Shown piece after piece: positions 17,244-26,735 of a stretch of 64,000 nt of DNA. Both the position numbers and the translations under genes were made by a program. This stretch comes from Pseudarthrobacter equi (GTDB lineage Bacteria > Actinomycetota > Actinomycetes > Actinomycetales > Micrococcaceae). Location: assembly GCF_900105535.1 (NCBI RefSeq), contig NZ_LT629779.1, positions 3,038,001 to 3,102,000 on the forward strand, read 5' to 3'. Position 1 is the stretch's first letter. Every line of letters starts with the position of its first letter. The notes under the pieces are model-generated. The model ran no database searches and was not told the origin of the DNA. It saw nothing but the letters and a program-made list of their open reading frames with translations.

Positions 17244-17609
17244 TGGAGATGGGGGGAATTGAACCCCCGTCCGATGTCGTGTTGTCAGGGCTTCTCCGGG
17301 CGCAGTTTGCGTCGGACTTTCTCGGCCCCAGCCATGCTGCAAACAGCTGGCTGATCCGGGCCCAGTCATCTAAGAGTCCCGTTTACCCCGATGACGGGGG
17401 CAAACAGCAGTGGCTATCTAAATGACGCCAGGATCCGGGGCAATAGCAACCTCGGGCTGACGGACTGTCTTACTGCTTAGGCAGCAAGAGCGAAGTCAGT
17501 GCGCTTAGATTCGGCACTTATTGGTTTGCAGACAGCGTTTACGAGATAATTCTGCATCCTCGGCCCGCTTCACCTGTCGCGACTAACATCGTCGAAACCG
17601 ATCATCCCC
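17244..17609 (-). ncRNA. ssrA: tmRNA (SsrA), tag peptide AESKRTDFALAA
   Basis: On the minus strand the molecule begins GGGGATGATCGGTTTCGAC (5' end near 17609) and ends GGGGGTTCAATTCCCCCCAT then CTCCA at 17244, giving the tRNA-like acceptor and T arm. The tag ORF lies at 17515-17477 and reads AESKRTDFALAA then TAA. The CCA end is not encoded (the genome continues CAC). tmRNA rescues stalled ribosomes together with SmpB, whose gene lies directly upstream. The many short open frames over this span are not genes. Confidence 0.95.
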
Positions 17610-17709
17610 GTATTTTGTTACCAATCCATGTTACCCAATCCCGCGGGCGTACCCGCCGGACTATTCATAGTAACGCATGTTGTGCCGGATTCATTCCGGG
17701 CAACACCGC

Positions 17710-18186
17710 TCAGCCGCGCCGCCTGTTGCGTTCCCGCATCTCGCGCTGGGCTTCGCGGTTGTCCTGTTGTTCGCGGAGTGTCTGGCGTTTGTCGTACTCG
17801 CGCTTACCGCGGGCTACGCCTATTTCAACCTTCGCGCGGCCATCCACAAAGTAGAGCTGCAGCGGCACGATGGTGTAGCCGGCCTCCTGGACCTTGCGGG
17901 AGATCTTGATGAGCTCTTCGCGGTGCAGGAGCAGCTTACGGCGGCGCCGGGCAGCGTGGTTGGTCCAACTGCCCTGGTTGTACTCCGGAATGTGGATGGC
18001 TTCCATCCACAGTTCGTCGTTATAGAAGGTACAGAACCCGTCCACCATGGACGCGTGCCCCTCTCGAAGGGATTTCACTTCGGTGCCCATCAGCGCAATA
18101 CCGGCCTCATAGGTATCCAGCACGTGGTAATCATGCCGGGCCTTGCGGTTGGTGGCCACCACCTTACGGCCACTTTCTTTGGGCAC
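17710..18186 (-). CDS. smpB: SsrA-binding protein SmpB
   Basis: A 158-residue protein from GTG 18186, with GAGGAGC upstream on the minus strand. Conserved segments are VVATNRKARHDYHVLDTYEA, GIALMGTEVKSLREGHASMV and IPLQLYFVDGRAKVEIGV-like PLQLYFVDGRAKVEIGVARG, followed by the basic tail with KREYDKRQTLREQQ. It carries tmRNA into stalled ribosomes. It is adjacent to ssrA and likely shares its transcript from the ftsEX side. Confidence 0.96.
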   Translation of the reverse strand: MPKESGRKVVATNRKARHDYHVLDTYEAGIALMGTEVKSLREGHASMVDGFCTFYNDELWMEAIHIPEYNQGSWTNHAARRRRKLLLHREELIKISRKVQEAGYTIVPLQLYFVDGRAKVEIGVARGKREYDKRQTLREQQDNREAQREMRERNRRRG

Positions 18187-18269
18187 GGAACAGCTCCTCA
18201 ATCGAATCGAAATGTCCTCCGGCCGGGTCGCAGCGGAGTCATACCAGTGTACGGCAGGGCCGCGCAGCC

Positions 18270-19694
18270 CTAGAGCAGGCCCATCGGGTCGACGGCGGCA
18301 CCGTTCAGCCAGGTTTCGAAGTGGGCGTGGCAACCTGTGGAGTTGCCCGTACTGCCGGAGTAGGCGATGAGCTGGCCCTGCGAGACCCGCTGCCCATTCG
18401 ACACCACGATGCTGGAGTTGTGGTAGTAAATGGTGGTCAGCGAGTTGCCCTGCACCACCCCATGGTCCAGCTTCACCCGCCAGCCGCCGCCGTCAGCGGA
18501 GTTCCAGCCGGAGCTGAAGACTTCACCGGCTGCTGCGGCGTACACCGGGGTACCGCAGGCGGCACCGAAATCGATACCAGTGTGGACATAGCCGCCCTGG
18601 CCGTAGAAATCGATGGTCCCTGGCGGAGTGGTCCGCCAACCAAAACCGGACGTGATGGGAATGCTGCCGTCGAACGGATGGCGGAGGCCGAAGGCCGACG
18701 GCGATCCGGCAGCAGGGGGCACATACGGCTGGACCGGCGGTGCCGGGCGGTTCGCTGCCGCGGCCGCGGCGGCGGCAGCCGCAGCAGCTGCTTCGGCCAG
18801 CCGGCGCTGCTCAGCTTCCCATGCCTCCCGTGCCCTGCGATCGCGCTCGGCGATCTCGTTGGCCACCTGGTTCTGGCTTGCCTGGACCCCGGCGAGCTGG
18901 GCCTGGATTCCCGGCTTGGCGGCCTGCAGCTCAGCGTCGAGGCGCGTCGTGTCTGCGATCAGCTGGTCAACCTGGGCTTTCTTGGCTGCGGCTTCGTCGC
19001 GGGCCGCCTTCTCACGCTCAAGGGCGGCGTCGGCCTTGGCCTTTAGGTCCTTGATTTCCGCTTCCACGGCCTGGAGGCGTGCCTCGGAGTTGACGTTGGT
19101 GGCGTTCTGCTGGCTCAACTTGTCCATGGCGGCGTTCTGGCTGCGCATGGCCTGATCAGCAAGGTCCATGGTGTCGGTGAGGCTGCCGCCGTTGTTCGAA
19201 CCGAAGAACAGCGAGAGGTTGGAGGGGACACCGCCGGACTTGTATGCCTGCGTGGCGATCTGGCCGATCAGTTTCTTGGTGTCGGCGATCTTCTGCTTGT
19301 CCGTTTCCAGCTGCTGTGTGATTTTCGCCTTGTTCTGCTGGGCCATGTCAACGCGGGCGGACAGTGCCTCGACTTCCTTGACGGCGCTGGCCACGCGCCC
19401 CTGCGCTTCGAGCAGCGCCTGCTGGGCGCCGGGCAGTTGGCCCTGGTACAGGACCAGGTCGCCGGCGGCCTTGGCAATCCGCGAGTCAACGAACTCCAAA
19501 GACTGCTGGACGCGTTGTGCTTCGGCCTGGAGCGCGGCCTGCTTGTCTTCCAGCTCATCGGCGAATGCCGGCGGTGTGGACGAGGCAAGCCCGGAAGCGA
19601 GGACGACGGCGAGTACCCCGCTCAGGAGCGCCGAGCGGCGCGCTGCATGACGCCTCGGTCGCAGGCGCACGGGATTTTCTGACGTTACGTTCAT
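18270..19694 (-). CDS. secreted M23 (LytM) metallopeptidase with coiled coil, PcsB/EnvC-like
   Basis: A 474-residue protein. I chose ATG 19694 because AAGGA sits 6 nt upstream; ATG 19700 abuts it. A signal peptide ends near residue 45 (LLSGVLAVVLASGLASSTPPAFA). Residues ~46-290 are a long coiled coil rich in Ala/Lys/Glu/Gln. An Ala-rich linker follows, then the LytM domain: HPFDGSIPITSGFG, VHTGIDFGAACGTPVYA and GCHAHFETWLNG provide the zinc ligands (H, D, HxH). It lies immediately downstream of ftsX. In PcsB/RipC/EnvC systems FtsEX controls such a coiled-coil partner to activate septal peptidoglycan hydrolysis, and that role is inferred here. Confidence 0.88.
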   Translation of the reverse strand: MNVTSENPVRLRPRRHAARRSALLSGVLAVVLASGLASSTPPAFADELEDKQAALQAEAQRVQQSLEFVDSRIAKAAGDLVLYQGQLPGAQQALLEAQGRVASAVKEVEALSARVDMAQQNKAKITQQLETDKQKIADTKKLIGQIATQAYKSGGVPSNLSLFFGSNNGGSLTDTMDLADQAMRSQNAAMDKLSQQNATNVNSEARLQAVEAEIKDLKAKADAALEREKAARDEAAAKKAQVDQLIADTTRLDAELQAAKPGIQAQLAGVQASQNQVANEIAERDRRAREAWEAEQRRLAEAAAAAAAAAAAAANRPAPPVQPYVPPAAGSPSAFGLRHPFDGSIPITSGFGWRTTPPGTIDFYGQGGYVHTGIDFGAACGTPVYAAAAGEVFSSGWNSADGGGWRVKLDHGVVQGNSLTTIYYHNSSIVVSNGQRVSQGQLIAYSGSTGNSTGCHAHFETWLNGAAVDPMGLL

Positions 19695-19721
19695 CGGCAT
19701 TCCTTGGTCGGTTTGCATAGC

Positions 19722-20636
19722 CTAAACGCGCAAATATCTGCGAAGGGTCAAGAGGGACGAAATTCCAGCCAAGGATCCGCCAAGGATCAGCAGTGCAGGC
19801 ACCAGGATCAGTGTCTGGCCCGAGGAAATGAACGCGGTGTCCGGATACTGCTTGGACATGTACTCCCCCAGGAAGAAGTGGGCCACGGCCCACAGCGTTG
19901 CCGAGGCAAGGGCTGCACCGATCACCGCTGCTATGACGCCTTCGAGGATGAAGGGCAACTGGATGACGGTCTTCGAGGCGCCCACCAGGCGCATGATTCC
20001 GGTTTCCCGCCTGCGGCTGAAAGCCGAAAGCCGGATGGTGGTGGCGATGAGCAGGATGGCACACACGATCATGACACCCGCGATGCCCACCGCAACGAGG
20101 GAAGCCCCGTTCATCACCGAGAAAAGCCGCTCCAGCAGCTGACGCTGGTCGATCACGGTTTCCACTCCGGGCTGGGAGCTGAAGGTTTCACTGATGATTT
20201 CGTACTTTTCCGGGTCCTTCATGTTGATCCGGAAGGAAGCCGGCAACTGGTCCGGGGTTACGGAATCGACAATCGGTGAGTTCGAGAACTGGTCCTTGAA
20301 GTGCTTGTAGGCATCTTCCTTGGACTCGAACTGGAAGTCGTTGATGTATTGGGCCACAGCCGGGGACTCGAGCAGGGTATTGAGGCTGTCCTGCTGCTCC
20401 GGGGTGACCGAACCGCCCGCACAGCCGGTGGCCGTCGAGCCGTCGCTGCAAAGGAAGACGGCTACCTGGACTTTGTCATACCAGTAGCCCTTCATCTGGT
20501 TGATCTGCATCTGCAGCATTCCAGCCGCACCCACGAACGTCAGCGAGACGAACGTGACCAGGATGACCGAGACCACCATCGAAAGGTTGCGGCGCAGGCC
20601 GCTACCGATTTCGGAAAGGATGAATGCGAGCCTCAT
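19722..20636 (-). CDS. ftsX: cell-division ABC transporter permease FtsX
   Basis: A 304-residue four-helix membrane protein: a first helix [18 protein letters not shown], a large extracytoplasmic loop (~residues 55-170), then three helices in the FtsX/MacB domain with [20 protein letters not shown]. It works with FtsE to transmit a signal across the membrane to the M23 partner encoded next. Its start overlaps ftsE by 4 bp (20633-20636). Confidence 0.95.
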   Translation of the reverse strand: MRLAFILSEIGSGLRRNLSMVVSVILVTFVSLTFVGAAGMLQMQINQMKGYWYDKVQVAVFLCSDGSTATGCAGGSVTPEQQDSLNTLLESPAVAQYINDFQFESKEDAYKHFKDQFSNSPIVDSVTPDQLPASFRINMKDPEKYEIISETFSSQPGVETVIDQRQLLERLFSVMNGASLVAVGIAGVMIVCAILLIATTIRLSAFSRRRETGIMRLVGASKTVIQLPFILEGVIAAVIGAALASATLWAVAHFFLGEYMSKQYPDTAFISSGQTLILVPALLILGGSLAGISSLLTLRRYLRV

Positions 20637-21421
20637 CGCTGCGCCTCACCTTCGCTGCCTTCGTCCGCCGGGCGCGCGTCGGGTTCGTCCCTGCCGCTGG
20701 CGTCCTTGAGCCTGCGGGACTGCCCGATGACCGGAATCATCGAGGTGTAAAGAGCCTTGGCCTCGTCGCGGATCACCACGCCGTTCTTGAGCTCCACCAC
20801 CCGTTTGCGCATTTCGTTGACGATATCGTCGTCGTGGGTGGCCATGACCACCGTGGTGCCATTCTGGTTGATCTTGTCCAGCACTCCCATGATGCCCATG
20901 GAGGTGGTGGGGTCCAGGTTTCCGGTCGGTTCGTCAGCGAGGAGGATGCCGGGGCGGTTCACGACTGCCCGGGCAATGGCTACACGCTGCTGCTCACCGC
21001 CGGAGAGCTCGTGAGGCATCCGGTGCTCCTTGCCTTCGAGCCCCACGGTCTTCAGGACCTCGGGGACGGTGTCGCGGATGACGCTGCGGCTCTTGCCGAT
21101 GACCTGCATGGCGAAAGCCACGTTGGCGAAGACGTTTTTTTGAGGCAGGAGGCGGAAATCCTGGAAGACGACGCCAATGCCGCGGCGGAGGCGGGGCACC
21201 CGCCAGCTCGAGATCTTCGCGACGTTCTGGCCGGCCACGTAGACGGCGCCCGAGGTGGCGCGGTCCTCTTTGAGCACGAGCCGCAGGAATGTTGATTTTC
21301 CGGAGCCTGATGCTCCGACGAGGAACGCGAATTCGCCGCGGTCGATCTCAAGGTTGATGGAGTCCAGCGCCGGCCGGGCCTTCTGGTCGTAGACCTTGGT
21401 GACATTTTCGAATCGGATCAT
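20633..21421 (-). CDS. ftsE: cell-division ATP-binding protein FtsE
   Basis: A 262-residue ABC ATPase from ATG 21421 ([12 protein letters not shown]), eight codons inside the longest frame. Walker A is GASGSGKST (36-44), signature [14 protein letters not shown], Walker [13 protein letters not shown], switch [11 protein letters not shown]-terminal tail of ~30 charged residues extends beyond the usual 229-residue length. FtsEX regulates septal wall hydrolysis. Coupled to ftsX. Confidence 0.95.
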   Translation of the reverse strand: MIRFENVTKVYDQKARPALDSINLEIDRGEFAFLVGASGSGKSTFLRLVLKEDRATSGAVYVAGQNVAKISSWRVPRLRRGIGVVFQDFRLLPQKNVFANVAFAMQVIGKSRSVIRDTVPEVLKTVGLEGKEHRMPHELSGGEQQRVAIARAVVNRPGILLADEPTGNLDPTTSMGIMGVLDKINQNGTTVVMATHDDDIVNEMRKRVVELKNGVVIRDEAKALYTSMIPVIGQSRRLKDASGRDEPDARPADEGSEGEAQR

Positions 21422-21604
21422 GGCCCTAAGTACCCTGCAGGGCATGGCTGATTCGGAATGCAGCCCAGTTCTGCAGCCGGTGCACGGGTGTTCGTTGGGG
21501 GAAGTAGGGCCCCGGCCCCTCGACTATACGCAGGATTCGCTGGCTAATACGCGGCTTTGGGGGCGTGTCGCGGTAAGCCGATCTGCCGTGGCCGCGTTCC
21601 GGCC

Positions 21605-22720
21605 CTACTTCTCAGCGTTGCGGTTGTCCGTGCGCCAGCGGATGCCGGCGTCGATGAAGTCGTCGATCTCGCCGTCGAAAACAGCCGACGTGTTGCCCAC
21701 CTCGTGTTCGGTGCGCAGATCCTTGACCATCTGGTACGGGTTCAGGACGTATGAGCGCATCTGGTCTCCCCAGGATGCCTTGACGTCCCCGGCCAGCGCC
21801 TTCTTCTCGGCGTCTTCCTGTTCCTTCTTCAGCAGCAGAAGGCGGGACTGCAGGACGCGCAGTGCAGCTGCCCGGTTTTGCAGCTGCGACTTTTCGTTCT
21901 GCATCGACACCACTACGCCGGTGGGAATATGCGTGAGCCGGACAGCGGAGTCTGTGGTGTTGACTGACTGGCCGCCAGGACCGGAGGACCGGAAGACGTC
22001 TACCCGGATCTCGTTATCCGGGATCTCGATCGAGTCCGTCTGCTCGATCAGCGGAATGACCTCCACCGCGGCGAAGGACGTTTGGCGCCGCCCTTGGTTG
22101 TCGAAGGGGCTGATCCGCACCAGCCGGTGGGTGCCGGCCTCAACGCTGAGGGTGCCGAACGCGTACGGTGCCTTGACCTCGAACGTGGCCGACTTAAGCC
22201 CGGCTTCTTCGGCGTATGACGTGTCCATGACAGTGGTGGGATACCCGTGGCGCTCTGCCCAGCGGAGATACATTCTCATCAGCATTTCAGCGAAGTCGGC
22301 AGCGTCAACGCCGCCGGCGCCGGCACGGATCGAGACCACAGCTTCACGCTCGTCGTACTCGCCGGACAGAAGCGTGACCACCTCCAGGTTCTTCAGCGCC
22401 TTTTGGATCGACTCCAGCTCCGTGGCCGCTTCTCCCATGGAGTCGGCGTCACCTTCGTCCTGGCCGAGCTCCACCAGGACTTCAAGGTCATCGATGCGCG
22501 ATGCCAGGGTGGTCAACCGCTCAAGCTCTGACTGCCGGTGCGAGAGTCGGGACGTGATTTTCTGGGCCGCGGCGGGGTCATCCCACAGGTCCGGCTCCCC
22601 CGCACGCTCACTGAGTTCGGCGATGTCTTCCCTCAGCGCCTCCATGTCGGTAACCCGTTCAATGGACTCGTAGGTGGCGCGGAGCGCGCGGATTTCAGCG
22701 GAAAAATCAATATTGGCCAT
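21605..22720 (-). CDS. prfB: peptide chain release factor 2
   Basis: A 371-residue RF2 that recognises UGA/UAA. The SPF codon-recognition tripeptide is in [16 protein letters not shown] and the catalytic GGQ in [16 protein letters not shown]. The gene is a single uninterrupted frame, so the autoregulatory +1 frameshift of many bacteria is absent, as usual in actinobacteria. It is the first gene of the prfB-ftsE-ftsX-M23-smpB block. Confidence 0.96.
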   Translation of the reverse strand: MANIDFSAEIRALRATYESIERVTDMEALREDIAELSERAGEPDLWDDPAAAQKITSRLSHRQSELERLTTLASRIDDLEVLVELGQDEGDADSMGEAATELESIQKALKNLEVVTLLSGEYDEREAVVSIRAGAGGVDAADFAEMLMRMYLRWAERHGYPTTVMDTSYAEEAGLKSATFEVKAPYAFGTLSVEAGTHRLVRISPFDNQGRRQTSFAAVEVIPLIEQTDSIEIPDNEIRVDVFRSSGPGGQSVNTTDSAVRLTHIPTGVVVSMQNEKSQLQNRAAALRVLQSRLLLLKKEQEDAEKKALAGDVKASWGDQMRSYVLNPYQMVKDLRTEHEVGNTSAVFDGEIDDFIDAGIRWRTDNRNAEK

Positions 22721-22787
22721 GGTCGTTTAAGCCTACGCTATCCGGCGAAAGGCACTGTTCTCCGCACCCGGCCGCGGGTTTGCCGGC

Positions 22788-23231
22788 CTACCGTGTTAAC
22801 CGCGAGCGCGCTGTCGACGTCGCTTCAATCAGGATTCCGTCTGGAACCAGGAAGTTCACCACCGGCGGATGGACCGCGGCGGTGAGCACGACAACGGCGG
22901 TAGAGCCATCCGGGGTACCGGTTGCCCCGGCAACTGCCAGGGCGTCAAACCGTGCCGAGGCGGGGCTCCTGGCTACAAAGTCAGCCGCGACACTCCGAAC
23001 CCTTGCGGGGTTGAGGACGGCAGATGGGCTGCCGCCCTGGGAAGCCACCTCACCCAGCGTGTAGCTGTCCGCTGCAGCAAGGGAGGCGCCGTCTGCCAGT
23101 GACAGCAGGCGCTTATGCTCCAGGTAAACGGAAGAAATTCCCATCACGACTGTGGCCACCAGCAGCGCCAACGCCACATACCCGACTATCATCACCGTTA
23201 TCTGGCCGTCCTCGGATGTCGACTCCCTCAC
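22788..23231 (-). CDS. TadG-like / helicase-secretion-neighbourhood TadE-like protein
   Basis: A 147-residue protein from GTG 23231, overlapping the upstream TadE stop (GTGA). The N-terminal segment EDGQITVMIVGYVALALLVA is the prepilin-like start with one helix seen in TadG (putative Flp pilus-assembly TadE/G-like) proteins. ADGASLAAADSYTLGE follows, as in actinobacterial Rv3655c-type proteins. Likely a minor pilus/pseudopilin component. It is the last gene of the tad operon. Confidence 0.75.
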   Translation of the reverse strand: MRESTSEDGQITVMIVGYVALALLVATVVMGISSVYLEHKRLLSLADGASLAAADSYTLGEVASQGGSPSAVLNPARVRSVAADFVARSPASARFDALAVAGATGTPDGSTAVVVLTAAVHPPVVNFLVPDGILIEATSTARSRLTR

Positions 23232-23749
23232 CGGAACCTCCCCACAATCTGGGTAGCGGCTGCCTCCACCTCGGTGGCAGAGAGCCGGACGCCATCCTGG
23301 AACGGAACGAACGGCAGCGGGATGGACAACCTGACGGTGACGGTCACAGCAGTGCCCGGCGCCAGACAGTCAGCGGGGTCACAGGTTGTTGCCATCGAGG
23401 CCTGATCCGGGCTGTGTCCAAAGTCGGCCAGTGCCAACGCCACGGCCTGCTCCGCGGCCGCCTGGGCTGACGTGCTGTCGGGTTGGGCGACGTAGACCTT
23501 CGCAGCCTGGTCGGCCGCCCCCACCACAGCGAACGAGCCGCCCTGCATCTGCGCGACGGTGATGATGAAGTAAACGAGCGGGACCATCAGCAGCAGGGCA
23601 AGGAACGTGAACTCCACAACCGCACTTCCCTGCTCGCTGCTCCCGGCGGCTCGCCGGCCGGATGATTCCGGTCCCCGGCACAGTGCCTCCAGCAACCGGC
23701 AACAGACACGTCGGAGCACTCGCCGGGAGTCACGGCTGTACCGCGGCAT
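23228..23749 (-). CDS. TadE-family pilus assembly protein
   Basis: A 173-residue protein with EQGSAVVEFTFLALLLMVPL at residues ~39-58, the classic TadE motif (G-S-A-x-x-E-F) before its single helix. The N-terminal 38 residues are Arg-rich. TadE pseudopilins are cleaved by TadV-type peptidases and support Flp pilus assembly. It overlaps the gene upstream by 20 bp and the one downstream by 4 bp. Confidence 0.82.
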   Translation of the reverse strand: MPRYSRDSRRVLRRVCCRLLEALCRGPESSGRRAAGSSEQGSAVVEFTFLALLLMVPLVYFIITVAQMQGGSFAVVGAADQAAKVYVAQPDSTSAQAAAEQAVALALADFGHSPDQASMATTCDPADCLAPGTAVTVTVRLSIPLPFVPFQDGVRLSATEVEAAATQIVGRFR

Positions 23750-24146
23750 GGCCCGTCACCTCCAACATTCCGCGGGGTCCGATCAACCCCACTACAGGCA
23801 TGGGAGCCCGGACCGTTACTTCCAGCGTTCTTAGCCCCTGGACGGTCACTTCGCTCGTGCTGATCTCCTCAGCGAAGGATGGGTTCAGGGCAGTCATGAT
23901 GAGGCCGCGGGTCCGTTCTTCCGCATCACCAGGACCCCGGTCCGCGAGTGTTCCGTACCGCGCGCCAGAAGCTGCCGCGTCAATCAGTGTGTTCCGGACG
24001 TGGAGTACAAGGGTCAGTTGGAGAATTGCCAGGAAGAACATCGTGAGCAGGCCACCCACCAGCACAAAATCCACCACTGCCGAACCCTGCTCCCGGCCAG
24101 GGACACCTGGCTGAGCGCGACCGAAGGCGCGTACGGAAGCGGCCAT
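23730..24146 (-). CDS. TadE-family pilus assembly protein
   Basis: A 138-residue protein from ATG 24146. EQGSAVVDFVLVGGLLTMFFL at residues ~19-39 is the TadE-type cleavage and membrane segment with Asp in place of Glu. LHVRNTLIDAAASGARYGTLADRGPGDAE follows the family pattern. It forms the upstream partner of the second TadE gene. Start choice is uncertain: an ATG 48 bp upstream gives 16 non-conserved residues. Confidence 0.8.
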   Translation of the reverse strand: MAASVRAFGRAQPGVPGREQGSAVVDFVLVGGLLTMFFLAILQLTLVLHVRNTLIDAAASGARYGTLADRGPGDAEERTRGLIMTALNPSFAEEISTSEVTVQGLRTLEVTVRAPMPVVGLIGPRGMLEVTGHAAVQP

Positions 24147-24150
24147 GGGG

Positions 24151-24444
24151 CTAGTTGCCCACCTTGTCCATTGCCTGGTTGAACATGGCCTCAAGGGCGG
24201 GACCGGCTAGCGCCAGCAGAGCAGCCACGAGGACCGCGGACATCAATGTGATCATGACCCACCCAGGAACATCACCCCTCTCGGGATGATCGGCAACGTG
24301 GGACTGCCCCCGCTGTTGCGCGCGGCGATGGACGGCAGGGAAACGGTACCGGGCCGCGCGCCGCACGCCCGTGCTGGCCCAAGCGCCGGGTGAGGCGGCG
24401 AGCGCAACCAGTAATACTGCCCAGCGGAGTGCTCGAATCTTCAT
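24151..24444 (-). CDS. small membrane protein, candidate pilin of the tad locus
   Basis: A 97-residue protein in the pilin position of the operon, between tadC and tadE. It starts with a signal-like hydrophobic stretch (RWAVLLVALAASPGAWA). A basic middle follows, then a second hydrophobic helix preceded by Gly-Asp (ERGDVPGWVMITLMSAVLVA). Flp pilins of this size have a similar single helix with a Gly/Asp-Glu start. I cannot show the canonical G/xxxxEY prepilin motif, so the pilin call rests on context. Confidence 0.5.
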   Translation of the reverse strand: MKIRALRWAVLLVALAASPGAWASTGVRRAARYRFPAVHRRAQQRGQSHVADHPERGDVPGWVMITLMSAVLVAALLALAGPALEAMFNQAMDKVGN

Positions 24445-24530
24445 TTACTCTTCCTGTCCTGTTGTTTTCCGTGCCGTTGACGGCGTTGTCTTGGATTGCG
24501 TGCTGTTTTCGTCCCGATCAGTTGACGCCG

Positions 24531-25469
24531 TTAGAGACCCAGGCTGATTGCGGCGATGCCGGGAAAGACGGCAAATACCACCGTCAGTGGAAGCACGCCG
24601 AAGACGAGGGGCACCATCATGGCAATTTCCTTCTTCCCGGCGGCTTCCATCAGGTCCCGCTTGGCTGTGTCGCGGACATCCTGGGCCTGCGCCCGCAGTA
24701 CGTCTGCGAGGGGTGTACCCCGTTCGACCGCAACAACGATTCCGTCCACGAACCGGACGAGAGGTGCAAGGTCCGTACGCGCGGAGAACTCCTGGAGGGC
24801 GTTGATCAAGGGCTTGCCTGCCCGCGTTTCTGCCAGGATCGTGGAGAACTCCTTGGACAACTCGCCCTTGGCGCTCCGGCAGACCCGGTCCAGGGCTCCG
24901 GTGGCACTCTCCCCTGCACCGACGGCCAGTGCCATTAGTTCGGCGAGGCTGGGAAACTCAGCCATCATCCGCTCTTCCCTCCTACGGACCTGCACACCCA
25001 GCCAGTAGTCCCGGACAACAAAGCCCGCCACCCCGCTGCCGATGATGGCCACAGCAGCCAGCAGGGCGTTAAACCTTCCGGCCGCAGCCCCCACGGCGAC
25101 AATGGCCGAAGTGAGGGCAAAACCTGCGGCGGCCCACATGACCTGCTCGGCGCGAAAATCTATGACTGACTTGCTGATTCCGGCCTGCGCGAGCCGGCGG
25201 GCTGTTGCCCCCGGAGCGGGACTCATCTTTCCCAGGGCGGAGATGCCATCGCGGATAAACGGGCGGAGGATCCGCTCCAACGGTCCGAAGGGCGTCAGGG
25301 TGTGTTCACCGGACAGAAGGCGCGATTCCAGGTTCTGCGATTTAAGCTGGGGCTCAATGCGCTGGGCCAGAGTGGTCGCCCGCATAAGCGGAGACCTGAA
25401 AATGACCAGCCACAGTCCGATTCCCAGCACGGCACCGCAAACGGCGGCGGCCGGTGACACGGTGATCAT
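24531..25469 (-). CDS. tadC: TadC-like type II secretion F-domain membrane protein
   Basis: A 312-residue inner-membrane protein with an N-terminal helix (AAVCGAVLGIGLWLVIF), two central helices, the cytosolic T2SSF domain (FPSLAELMALAVGAGESATG, LINALQEFSARTDLAPLVRFV) and a C-terminal helix (MMVPLVFGVLPLTVVFAVFPG). TadB and TadC form the platform for Flp pilus extrusion. It overlaps tadB by 4 bp (25466-25469). Confidence 0.85.
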   Translation of the reverse strand: MITVSPAAAVCGAVLGIGLWLVIFRSPLMRATTLAQRIEPQLKSQNLESRLLSGEHTLTPFGPLERILRPFIRDGISALGKMSPAPGATARRLAQAGISKSVIDFRAEQVMWAAAGFALTSAIVAVGAAAGRFNALLAAVAIIGSGVAGFVVRDYWLGVQVRRREERMMAEFPSLAELMALAVGAGESATGALDRVCRSAKGELSKEFSTILAETRAGKPLINALQEFSARTDLAPLVRFVDGIVVAVERGTPLADVLRAQAQDVRDTAKRDLMEAAGKKEIAMMVPLVFGVLPLTVVFAVFPGIAAISLGL

Positions 25470-26322
25470 CGGAGCACCCGTTCATCCTGGGGCAGGGCAC
25501 CGATCCTGAGCATCGTTGAGTAGCAGACCAACGAGATCACGAGCCCGCCGAGGAGTACCGCCGCTCCCATGGCTGTGTTGTATGCCTGCACAGCCTCGGG
25601 CCGGGTAGCGAGGAGAAGCATCACAATCCACGGCGCCGCGACGGCAAGCCGGGCGGCATTGACGGTCCAGGACTGGCGGGCTTCGAGTTCGCTGCGCGTT
25701 CGGGCGTTTTCGCGGAGGAACTCGGCCAGGGTTCCCAGCAACTTGCCGAGGTCCGACCCTCCGACCTCACGGGTCAGCCGCAAGGCTTCGACGATCCGGT
25801 CGGCCACGGGGTCGGCGAGCCGGTTCTTCAGCTTGTTCAGGGAACCGTCGAACTGTCCTCCGGCCCTGTAGTCCGCGCCGAAGTCGCGAAAGACCGGTCT
25901 TAGCTCCTCAGGCCCCTTATCACCCAGTTGGATGAGCGCCTCCGGCAACGGGAGTCCGGCCCGGATCGCGGATCGCAGATGGTCAACGACGTCGGGCCAC
26001 AGCTGGCGAAGGAGTGCAGTCCGTTTCTTCGCGCGCGACCGAAGGATGGTCAGCGGAAGCCAGCCGGCGAACAGCCCGAAGCACACAGCGATCGGCCACG
26101 ACCTGCTCACGGCGAAGAACACCAGGACTACGAACAATCCCAATCCGAGGCAGGTTCCGAGCAGTCCGCCCACAGAGACCTTTTCGACTCCTGCGGCGGC
26201 CAGCAGGTCTACGATCCGGCTGGGCTTCCGTTGGCGGGGCTTGCGCTCCGGCGATTCCCACAGTGACCCCAAATAAGGAACAGGCCCGTTCCCGCCGTGG
26301 CTCCCAGCAGTGCGGACATCAT
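25466..26322 (-). CDS. tadB: TadB-like type II secretion F-domain protein, probable frameshift near 26267
   Basis: The body of the protein (from about 26262 to 25466) is a clear TadB: YLGSLWESPERKPRQRKPS, three helices, LRSAIRAGLPLPEALIQLGD, LRLTREVGGSDLGKLLGTLA. The expected start is ATG 26322, overlapping the cpaF stop (ATGA). It reads MMSALLGATAGTGLFLIWG, a typical first membrane helix, but in another frame than the body. The frames join at GGGG (26270-26267, minus) if one base is missing. So either tadB carries a 1-nt deletion here, or the read has an error. As written, an intact product would need an unusual upstream start inside cpaF. Confidence 0.75.
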
Positions 26323-26645
26323 CGCGGGTCCAGCAGGGCTGCAACGTCATAGCCTGCGCGGGCAAACTTTTCTATCGCAGGCATCGCGTTGGCGCGTGAC
26401 TGCAGGACGCCGTCGGCCATGGCGAACACCGGCGATGACTCAATGATTCCGTTTTCAACCCGCCGCCCAAGGGAAAGGATCTCGGTTACCTCCCGGCGTC
26501 CGTTGGCAAGCCGGCTGCAGTGAACCACCAGGTCAATACAGGATGCGACCGTTGGAACGACGAAAGCCGACGAGATGTTCTCCCCTGCCAACAGGGGAAG
26601 CGTGCAGATCTTGGTGACGGCATCATGGGCTGAGTTGGCGTGGAC
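26319..26645 (-). pseudogene. cpaF/tadA pilus-assembly ATPase, 3' fragment (split by prophage)
   Basis: From the att core downstream this encodes the C-terminal 108 residues of a CpaF/TadA-type secretion ATPase: VHANSAHDAVTKICTLPLLA, SAFVVPTVASCIDLVVHCSR and EILSLGRRVENG. The missing 5' part begins at 63753 on the same strand at the far end of the prophage. In the lysogen the frame runs into phage DNA up to ATG 26687, replacing the ATPase core with 14 foreign residues, so the product cannot be functional. Precise excision would rejoin the gene in frame. Confidence 0.9.
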
Positions 26646-26660
26646 CAACTCCAATAAATA
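26632..26660. other. attL (core 26632-26645 plus phage half-arm)
   Basis: The 14-bp core GAGTTGGCGTGGAC is identical to 63753-63766. The phage-side half-arm CCAACTCCAATAAATA (26645-26660) is the reverse complement of the arm TATTTATTGGAGTTGG at 63744-63759. The central TG (26641-26642) is the likely exchange dinucleotide. Confidence 0.9.
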
Positions 26661-26735
26661 CCGGGTCTCAAAAGTGCGTGCTGCCACGCCGGTTGACTTG
26701 CCTCAATGGCAATCAACCGAGGTGAAAGCAGAAAC

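Noticed and set aside
17237..17909. Several short open frames over ssrA and smpB
   Set aside because: They overlap the tmRNA sequence or are antisense to smpB; no independent support.
21605..22720. Possible programmed frameshift in prfB
   Set aside because: The RF2 frame is continuous from ATG to stop with all motifs; no internal stop to bypass.
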